Assembly (NCBI GenBank): GCA_046261635.1
Contig: JBHEOL010000364.1
Span: 1 to 8,800 of the forward strand
Direction of reading: 5' to 3'
Source: JBHEPS01 sp046261635
Lineage (GTDB): Bacteria; Acidobacteriota; Thermoanaerobaculia; Gp7-AA8
DNA length: 8,800 nucleotides
In this document: positions 1-4,169 of the stretch, piece after piece
Layout of the letters: the number at the start of each line of letters is the position of its first letter
Numbering within the stretch: position 1 is the stretch's first letter
The notes under the pieces: model-generated
Databases searched by the model: none
What the model saw: the letters and a program-made list of their open reading frames with translations, nothing else
Told to the model about the DNA's origin: nothing
Made by a program: the position numbers and the translations under genes

Positions 1-438
1 CGCAATCCCGTCCCCTTCGAGCTCTCGGAGGCCTACGACAACCTGATCTTCCGCTCCTCCGGCATTGCCGCGACGCCCGACCAGAGCGGCATCCAGGTCA
101 CCTTCGGCGACTGGGAAGGGAAGCGTTTCCAGAACGTCGAGATCTACCCGGTCGCCTCCGACGGCGTCCTCCATGTTCCCCTCGGCGTCTGGCGCGGAGA
201 TCTCAATCCGCCGACCAGGACCTTCGAGAGCATCGCGTCCAACTCGCTCCCCTCCATCCTTCACGGCCCCGCGGGGTCGCGGGGAATCGTGTTCTACCTC
301 TGGGCCGAGGAGAAGCTCGAGTACACCCTGCTCAACGCGGGTGAGTGGAGCGAGATCCGCACGATCAATCTCGGAGACCGCATCGGACGCGACTTCGCGA
401 TGGCCGGCGTTCGGAACCTCCTCGCCGCTTCCGAGTAA
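1..438 (+). CDS. C-terminal part of an unrecognised protein (5' end outside window)
   Basis: Reading frame 1 is open from the first base to a TAA at 436-438, giving the last 145 residues of a protein whose start lies left of the window. I do not recognise the family. The fragment is soluble-looking, with no membrane helix. It alternates short hydrophobic stretches with Gly, Pro and Asp turns (for example VTFGDWEGKRF and GIVFYLWAEEKLEYTLLNAG), which suggests a mostly beta-strand fold; that is inference only. Codons have G or C in the third position throughout, as in the neighbouring genes, and a strong terminator follows 26 nt after the stop, so it is very likely a real, complete 3' end. It runs convergently to the nuo-atp operon and nothing ties it to respiration. 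Other long frames over this stretch are Arg/Ser-rich shadows. Confidence 0.8.
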   Translation, partial: RNPVPFELSEAYDNLIFRSSGIAATPDQSGIQVTFGDWEGKRFQNVEIYPVASDGVLHVPLGVWRGDLNPPTRTFESIASNSLPSILHGPAGSRGIVFYLWAEEKLEYTLLNAGEWSEIRTINLGDRIGRDFAMAGVRNLLAASE

Positions 439-464
439 GACCCGAACATCTCGACGAATCATCG

Positions 465-500
465 AGCCCCCGGGGCATCCACCCCCGGGGGCTTTTTTTT
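465..500 (+). terminator. Intrinsic terminator of the gene ending at 438
   Basis: An 11-bp perfect GC-rich stem (AGCCCCCGGGG at 465-475 pairing with CCCCGGGGGCT at 483-493) encloses a 7-nt loop and is followed by an unbroken T-run at 493-500. It begins 26 nt after the upstream stop codon. This is a classic Rho-independent terminator for plus-strand transcription. It should insulate the downstream small gene from read-through and implies that gene has its own promoter. Confidence 0.93.
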
Positions 501-517
501 CATGCATTGGGGGATGA

Positions 518-552
518 CGGAGGCTGAAGCCTCCGCCACTGTGGGCCGTGGC
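518..552. repeat. Double palindromic element (REP-like or operator-like)
   Basis: CGGAGGCTGAAGCCTCCG at 518-535 is a perfect inverted repeat (8-bp arms around GA, or 7-bp arms around a TGAA tetraloop). It runs directly into a second, shorter inverted repeat, GCCAC at 535-539 and GTGGC at 548-552. There is no T-run on either side, so it is not an intrinsic terminator. Two adjacent hairpins in an intergenic gap look like a REP/BIME-type dispersed element. A regulator site is an alternative, because the second arm overlaps the -24 box of the candidate sigma-54 promoter. Which is right cannot be decided from one copy. Confidence 0.6.
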
Positions 553-564
553 ACTTCCCTTGCT
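549..564 (+). promoter_or_regulatory. Candidate sigma-54 (RpoN) promoter
   Basis: TGGCAC (549-554), five bases, then TTGCT (560-564) matches the sigma-54 consensus TGGCAC-N5-TTGCW at every defined position. The invariant GG (550-551) and GC (562-563) have the required spacing. Transcription would start about 12 nt past the GC, near 575, giving a leader of roughly 16 nt that begins at the Shine-Dalgarno sequence of the gene at 591. It sits between a strong terminator and a gene that otherwise lacks a visible promoter. The activator binding site that sigma-54 needs is not identified. Confidence 0.65.
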
Positions 565-575
565 GAGTACGGCAC

Positions 576-584
576 GAGGAGGAG
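576..584 (+). promoter_or_regulatory. Strong Shine-Dalgarno sequence fixing a TTG start
   Basis: GAGGAGGAG at 576-584 is complementary to the 3' end of 16S rRNA and lies 6 nt before the TTG at 591. No ATG or GTG is correctly placed, so this site is the main evidence that the small reading frame downstream is translated and where it begins. Confidence 0.75.
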
Positions 585-590
585 CTCGCT

Positions 591-758
591 TTGAACTGGT
601 TCAATCTTTCTCTGGTTGGCTGGATCGTTCTGATCATCGCGCTGGGAATCGCCGCCTATCTGGTCGGGGCTCCCCCGGTCTGGATCGCGGTCGGCGCGCT
701 GGCTCTGATCGGAATCGGCATCATCTTCTCCGTCAAGGGCTCGAAACCGCAGGCCTGA
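591..758 (+). CDS. 55-residue small membrane protein with two predicted helices
   Basis: The frame starts at TTG (591-593), ends at TGA (756-758) and encodes 55 residues. I do not recognise a family. A short polar start (MNWFN) leads into two hydrophobic segments, about residues 7-25 (LVGWIVLIIALGIAAYLVG) and 29-47 (PVWIAVGALALIGIGIIFS). A Pro-Pro turn separates them and the protein ends in a basic tail (VKGSKPQA). A hairpin with both ends in the cytoplasm fits the positive-inside rule. Support for a real gene: a perfect Shine-Dalgarno at 6-nt spacing, a consensus sigma-54 promoter at the right distance, G/C-rich third positions and an upstream terminator. It is easily missed because of its size and TTG start. 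Its function is unknown. A sigma-54-driven small membrane protein recalls envelope-stress systems such as psp, but that is only an analogy. Confidence 0.72.
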   Translation: MNWFNLSLVGWIVLIIALGIAAYLVGAPPVWIAVGALALIGIGIIFSVKGSKPQA

Positions 759-762
759 CGGG

Positions 763-782
763 CGAAGTCATCGAAGTCATCG
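763..782 (+). repeat. 9-bp tandem repeat, two copies
   Basis: CGAAGTCAT occurs at 763-771 and again at 772-780, followed by CG, giving about 2.2 copies. It lies 4 nt after the stop of the small membrane protein gene. It may be replication slippage or a paired protein-binding site; nothing further supports either. Confidence 0.6.
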
Positions 783-814
783 GGCCGGGCGGTTGCCTTG
801 CGGGCCATGATCCC

Positions 815-844
815 GGCCACGGTTGATGAAGCCAAACCGTGGCC
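815..844. repeat. Perfect 10-bp inverted repeat in the convergent gap
   Basis: GGCCACGGTT (815-824) and AACCGTGGCC (835-844) are perfect reverse complements around a 10-nt spacer. No T-run follows on either strand, so it is unlikely to be an intrinsic terminator. It could be a stable RNA hairpin protecting the 3' end of the small-gene transcript, or an operator-type palindrome. One arm-to-arm turn of DNA is about 20 bp centre to centre, which suits a dimeric protein. Confidence 0.7.
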
Positions 845-880
845 ACATGCGCCGCGCGCTCCGCATTCTGGACAGACAAA

Positions 881-906
881 AAAGGCCCGGCGGATGCCGG
901 GCCTTT
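881..906 (-). terminator. Intrinsic terminator of the nuo-atp operon, probably bidirectional
   Basis: AAAGGCCCGGC (881-891) pairs perfectly with GCCGGGCCTTT (896-906) around a 4-nt loop. The A-run at 878-883 on the plus strand becomes a run of six U in minus-strand RNA, so it is a strong terminator for transcription leaving atpE, whose stop codon lies 33 nt upstream. Read on the plus strand the hairpin is followed by TTT and a T-rich stretch (904-917). It can therefore also stop the convergent small-gene transcript, though less ideally. Confidence 0.92.
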
Positions 907-939
907 CGTTTACGTTTGGGGCTGGTCGCCCCGGGGGGG

Positions 940-1266
940 TTACTTGTTGACGGCGATGAAGGCGATGATGAGCGCGTAGATGACGAGCGACTCGATCAGC
1001 GCGAGACCGATGATCATCGCGAGACGGATGGCACCGGCAGCGCCGGGGTTACGGGCGATGCCTTCGCAGGCGGCGCTGATGGCGCGCGACTGACCGATGG
1101 CGCCGGCCGCGGCGGAAATGCCGAGAACGAATGCCGCCGAGATGAGGCCCCAGGCTACGCCACCCGACTGCACGGGAACTGTTTCGACTGCCTCCTGCGC
1201 AAACGCCGCCGTCGCGACGAGCATCAGGCCGGCGAGAAGCAGGAACGATTTCATTCTATTGACCAC
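940..1266 (-). CDS. atpE: F-type ATP synthase subunit c with N-terminal signal-like leader
   Basis: This is the rotor-ring proteolipid of the ATP synthase. From the GTG at 1264-1266 it has 108 residues, longer than the usual 70-90. The extra length is a leader (residues 1-24) with basic residues, a hydrophobic core (FLLLAGLMLVATA) and AFA-QEA, a good signal-peptidase I site. The mature part has two membrane hairpin helices (about 37-60 and 80-105) joined by the ARNP loop (Arg72, Asn73, Pro74). Glu92 is the ion-carrying carboxylate. Gln59, Ser93 and Tyr97 match positions Q32, S66 and Y70 of the Ilyobacter sodium-type c-subunit, but the T67 position is Leu94. The GTG is chosen because AAGGAG lies 5 nt upstream; the ATG at 1252-1254 would give 104 residues but is poorly spaced. 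It is the last gene before the operon terminator, and no atpF follows. Confidence 0.96.
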   Translation of the reverse strand: MVNRMKSFLLLAGLMLVATAAFAQEAVETVPVQSGGVAWGLISAAFVLGISAAAGAIGQSRAISAACEGIARNPGAAGAIRLAMIIGLALIESLVIYALIIAFIAVNK

Positions 1267-1271
1267 GATTT

Positions 1272-1277
1272 CTCCTT
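1272..1277 (-). promoter_or_regulatory. Shine-Dalgarno sequence of atpE
   Basis: AAGGAG on the minus strand (CTCCTT at 1272-1277) lies 5 nt before the GTG at 1264-1266 and 17 nt before the first ATG, so it favours the GTG start. It is clearly better than the sites before atpB, atpI and atpZ. This fits the need to make many c-subunits per complex. Confidence 0.75.
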
Positions 1278-1303
1278 TTCTGGAATCCCGATCTGAGTTT
1301 CCG

Positions 1304-1332
1304 ATTCTTGTTCGCGTTCTGCGAATTCTCAA
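1304..1332 (-). promoter_or_regulatory. Weak candidate sigma-70-type promoter before atpE
   Basis: On the minus strand, TTGAGA (1327-1332) overlaps the atpB stop codon and is followed after 17 nt by AAGAAT (1304-1309). These match the -35 and -10 consensus at 5 of 6 and 4 of 6 positions with ideal spacing. The site falls in the 62-nt gap before atpE, one of the two longest gaps in the operon, and could raise c-subunit output. Matches of this quality occur by chance, so this is tentative. Confidence 0.25.
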
Positions 1333-2027
1333 TGCTCCTCGGCGGTCACTGCCCCGCCGATGTAGACCATCGTCAACATGATGAATACGAACGTCTGCAG
1401 GGTGGCCCCGAAGATGCCGAGCGCCTGCATCGCCCACGGCAGCAGGACCGGGAAGATCCCCATGAAGATGCCGGTCGCCGTGTGCTCGCCCGTGATGTTC
1501 CCGAACAGGCGCATGCCGAGCGACAGGATGCGCGCAAAGTGTCCGATCAGCTCGATCACGAACATGAGCGGCGCGATCAGGAGCACGGGCCCCATGAAAT
1601 GCTTGAGGTACTTGATCGGGCCCTGCGTCCGGATTCCCACGTAGTTGTAATAGAGGAACGCCGCGATCGAGAGGGCGAACGTGACGTTGACGTTGGCGGT
1701 CGGCGGCTGCAGGAAGTAGAACTGCCCGAGGATGTTCGACAGGAAGATGAACACCGTGAAAGCGCCGATGACGTAGAGGAACCGGTTGCCCGCGCCGTGG
1801 CCGACGATGTCTTCGAGAAGCCCCTTCAGCCCCTGGACGAGGAGCTCGAGGACCTGCTGAAGAGGGCCGGGATCGTCCTTGCTGAGGCGCCGCGTGATCA
1901 GGGGAAAGATGATCAGGCTGATCAGAAGGACCAGCAGCGCCATGATCACGTGATCAGGCACATAGAAGCCGAACTTCTTCGCAACCGCGTTGACCGGTCC
2001 GTAGAGAATCGAGTAGTGGTGTTCCAT
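1329..2027 (-). CDS. atpB: F-type ATP synthase subunit a
   Basis: This 232-residue protein forms the two half-channels that carry ions to and from the c-ring in the cytoplasmic membrane. The diagnostic block LSLGMRLFGNITGEH (169-182) contains the essential Arg173, the equivalent of E. coli R210, with Asn176 and Glu181 nearby. TLQTFVFIMLTMVYIGG (209-225) is the conserved last helix, with Gln211. PPTANVNVTFALS (108-120) corresponds to the usual PTADLN-type motif, with Asn at the usual Asp position. Five to six membrane helices are visible (about 28-45, 84-104, 112-131, 145-166, 184-205, 208-228). Length is normal for compact a-subunits. The ATG at 2025-2027 has only a weak Shine-Dalgarno. It starts 26 nt after atpI and ends 62 nt before atpE, the standard I-a-c order. 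Function is certain; the coupling ion is not settled by the sequence. Confidence 0.97.
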   Translation of the reverse strand: MEHHYSILYGPVNAVAKKFGFYVPDHVIMALLVLLISLIIFPLITRRLSKDDPGPLQQVLELLVQGLKGLLEDIVGHGAGNRFLYVIGAFTVFIFLSNILGQFYFLQPPTANVNVTFALSIAAFLYYNYVGIRTQGPIKYLKHFMGPVLLIAPLMFVIELIGHFARILSLGMRLFGNITGEHTATGIFMGIFPVLLPWAMQALGIFGATLQTFVFIMLTMVYIGGAVTAEEH

Positions 2028-2053
2028 TCAGATGTCCAGGCGTTTCGACGCGC

Positions 2054-2497
2054 TCACGCGGCTCCCCTGCTGGCTCTGTAGACCGCGTACAGAACCTCGC
2101 ACCCGATTCCGATCACGAGGATCGAGAACCCCAACAAAACACTGAGCGGGTTGAAACGAACTACGAAGATTGAGAGTGCGATTGCGACCCCGAAAAGCCC
2201 GAATCGCGCAATGGCCCCAAGGCCAATTTTCCAGCCTTGAACCTCGGGATCCGGCTGAAGAGCGCGCACAATAATCCCCTCCAGCCAAAGGAAGTTGATC
2301 ATAACCACGGCGCCACCACAAGTCAATCCGAACAACCCCCACCAGTCGAGCCGGACCGCGTACGCGATCGCGAGGACCACCCAGCTCGCCAGCGAGAACC
2401 GGAAAATGCGCGCCACCATGGCGCGCTCTTCCGAGGAATTTTCATCGGGCGCGCCCGTGGCGGAATCAGCGGGGAGGTCAGTCTTTTCGAGCTGCAA
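2054..2497 (-). CDS. atpI: ATP synthase protein I-like membrane protein (AtpI family)
   Basis: The product has four hydrophobic segments (about residues 33-49, 51-72, 95-113 and 116-138). A GGAVVMINFLWLEGI stretch (61-75) resembles the Gly-rich second helix of the ATP synthase I family. Family members lie just upstream of atpB, as here, and are thought to help assemble the c-ring or supply Mg2+/Ca2+; they are not catalytic. The longest frame starts at TTG (2495-2497), overlaps atpZ by 20 nt and gives 147 residues. Its first 26 residues are polar and acidic, and no clear Shine-Dalgarno precedes it. An ATG at 2417-2419, with GGAAG about 8 nt upstream, would give 121 residues and removes only the polar tail. 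The start is therefore uncertain. The family call rests mainly on topology and position, because sequence conservation in this family is low. Confidence 0.8.
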   Translation of the reverse strand: MQLEKTDLPADSATGAPDENSSEERAMVARIFRFSLASWVVLAIAYAVRLDWWGLFGLTCGGAVVMINFLWLEGIIVRALQPDPEVQGWKIGLGAIARFGLFGVAIALSIFVVRFNPLSVLLGFSILVIGIGCEVLYAVYRASRGAA

Positions 2498-2696
2498 ATC
2501 GGATCAGTTGGAGAAAGGCCGCGGCGACCCCGCAGACGGTCAGCACGATGGTCAGCCATGGATGCGTTCCAAGCTCCCGATCGAGCCACCACCCGCCCCC
2601 GTACCCGGCGGCAACCGCCAGGGGGAACGTCAACCCGAGCGCCGTGATTTCTGCCAGCGCCCGGTACCAGCCGCCGCGATCCTTCTCCGGCTCCAC
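2478..2696 (-). CDS. atpZ: AtpZ/AtpI-type small ATP synthase accessory membrane protein
   Basis: This is a 72-residue protein with two membrane helices (about 16-34 and 47-65) separated by GGGWWLDRELGTHPWLT (33-49). That matches the AtpZ pattern of Gly-rich helix end, Trp-Leu-Asp, and GT-P before the second helix. AtpZ proteins sit with AtpI at the head of many F-ATPase operons and are proposed to aid Fo assembly or divalent-cation supply; their exact role is unsettled. The start is GTG (2694-2696), only 9 nt past the nuoN stop and without a Shine-Dalgarno, so translation probably depends on ribosomes finishing nuoN. The 3' end overlaps the longest atpI frame by 20 nt. This gene is the junction between the complex I and ATP synthase gene sets. 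Confidence 0.88.
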   Translation of the reverse strand: MEPEKDRGGWYRALAEITALGLTFPLAVAAGYGGGWWLDRELGTHPWLTIVLTVCGVAAAFLQLIRFAARKD

Positions 2697-2705
2697 CGCG
2701 GCATC

Positions 2706-4169
2706 TTAGCGCAGGGTCGCCACGATCGAGTGGAGCGAGCGCGTCACCTCGTCGATCATCGGCCCCGGCAGGATCCCGAACAGGAGCGTCAGAACGAGGC
2801 ACGCTCCGGCCACCAGGCGGAGCGAAGGGCTGGAGGCGAGCTTCCCGGCACCCTCGTCGCTCAGGTACATCGCGACGACGAGCCGGAGGTAATAGAACAT
2901 CGAGACCGCCGACATGAGCACCGCGATGACGGCGAGCCATGCGTACCCGGCGCCGATCGCGGCGAGGAAGAGATAGTACTTGCCGACGAAACCGGCGGTC
3001 GGCGGAATCCCGCCGAGCGAGAGGAGGAACACGACCATGGCGAAGGCCCAGAACGGCGCTCGCCGGCTCAGCCCCGAGAAGTCGTCGATGCTCTCGCCCG
3101 CGTAGGTGGTCTGGCGCAGCATCAGGACGAGCGCCCAGATCCCGAGCGTCGCGAAGACGTAGACGAACATGTAGATGGCGATCGAGGTCAGCCCGAGGGC
3201 GCTCATCGCGAGAATGCCGAGCAGACCGTAGCCGGCGTGGCCGATCGAGGACCAGGCGAGCATCCGCTTCACGTTGGTCTGCGTCACCGCCGCGAGGTTG
3301 CCGACGATCATCGACAGGGCGGCCACGACCGCGATCACTCCCGACCAGTCGAGCCGGAAATCGGCGAGCCCCATGTAGAAGATCCGCGCGAAGATCGCGA
3401 AGGCCGCCGCCTTCGAGGCGGTCGAGAGAAACGCCGTGATCGGCGTCGGGGCCCCGACGTAGACGTCGGGAGTCCAGACGTGGAAGGGAACCGCGGCGAT
3501 CTTGAAACAGAGCCCGGCGCCGAGAAGGATGATGCCGACCATCAGCGCGTCGTTGGAGACGATCATCGACAGAGAGTTGCTGATCGCGGTCAACTGCAGC
3601 GATCCCGTCACGCCGAAAATGAGCGACATGCCGTAGAGCATGATCGCCGAGCTGATCGAGCCGAGCAGGAAGTACTTCACGGCGGCTTCGGTCGAGACGA
3701 GCTCGTTCTTGTAGTAGCCCGCCAGGATGTAGCTCGAGAGAGACAGCAGCTCCAGCCCGATCCAGATCGAGATGAGGTGAACGCCCGAGACCATGAACAG
3801 CGTCCCGCAGAGGGCGAAGCCGAGCAGCGAGAAGTACTCCCAGGCGGAGTAACCGCTCTCGCGCAGGAAGTCGGTCGAGAGCATCACGACCATGATTCCC
3901 GCGGCGAGGAAGAGCAGCTTGAAGAAGATGGAGAAGCCGTCGAGCAGGAACATCGAGCGGAACATCTCGCTCTGGGTGATGCCGCCCGAGGCGTCAGCGG
4001 CCCAGAGCACCAGCCCGGCCGTCGCGACCAGGACGGCCAGCGCGTGCCATCGCGCCACCCCGACCCGCGGCCCGATCCGGCGAATCAGCACGGGAGCGAG
4101 AAGGAGCCACGAAGCTCCGAGAGCCAGGCCGATCTCCGGCGCCAGCAGGATCAGATCGTTCCAGGTCAT
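2706..4169 (-). CDS. nuoN: NADH-quinone oxidoreductase subunit N (antiporter-like proton channel)
   Basis: NuoN is one of three antiporter-like membrane subunits of complex I and pumps protons when NADH reduces quinone. It is full length at 487 residues, close to E. coli NuoN (485). Residues equivalent to the E. coli proton-path residues are present: Glu140 in GLELLSLSSYIL, Lys165 in EAAVKYFLLGS, Lys223 and His230 in FKIAAVPFHVWTPDVYVGAP, Lys253 in the STASKAAA stretch, and Lys397 in GFVGKYYLF. Roughly 14 hydrophobic segments fill the protein. The ATG (4167-4169) overlaps the nuoM stop as ATGA, a translational-coupling arrangement, and TAA at 2706-2708 is followed after 9 nt by atpZ. Start and end are both well supported. 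Confidence 0.98.
   Translation of the reverse strand: MTWNDLILLAPEIGLALGASWLLLAPVLIRRIGPRVGVARWHALAVLVATAGLVLWAADASGGITQSEMFRSMFLLDGFSIFFKLLFLAAGIMVVMLSTDFLRESGYSAWEYFSLLGFALCGTLFMVSGVHLISIWIGLELLSLSSYILAGYYKNELVSTEAAVKYFLLGSISSAIMLYGMSLIFGVTGSLQLTAISNSLSMIVSNDALMVGIILLGAGLCFKIAAVPFHVWTPDVYVGAPTPITAFLSTASKAAAFAIFARIFYMGLADFRLDWSGVIAVVAALSMIVGNLAAVTQTNVKRMLAWSSIGHAGYGLLGILAMSALGLTSIAIYMFVYVFATLGIWALVLMLRQTTYAGESIDDFSGLSRRAPFWAFAMVVFLLSLGGIPPTAGFVGKYYLFLAAIGAGYAWLAVIAVLMSAVSMFYYLRLVVAMYLSDEGAGKLASSPSLRLVAGACLVLTLLFGILPGPMIDEVTRSLHSIVATLR

Noticed and set aside
815..844. Inverted repeat considered as an intrinsic terminator
   Set aside because: Neither side carries a T-run, and a proper terminator is present at 881-906.
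933..939. Run of seven G next to the atpE stop codon
   Set aside because: It lies outside the coding frame and forms no extended structure; it is probably just base composition.
823..1296. Plus-strand open frame of 157 codons across the terminator and atpE
   Set aside because: It crosses the 881-906 terminator and lies antisense to atpE, with charged low-complexity content and no ribosome site.
940..1437. A 165-residue version of the c-subunit starting inside atpB
   Set aside because: The upstream 57 residues are not c-subunit-like and overlap atpB. The GTG at 1264-1266 with AAGGAG 5 nt away is far better supported.
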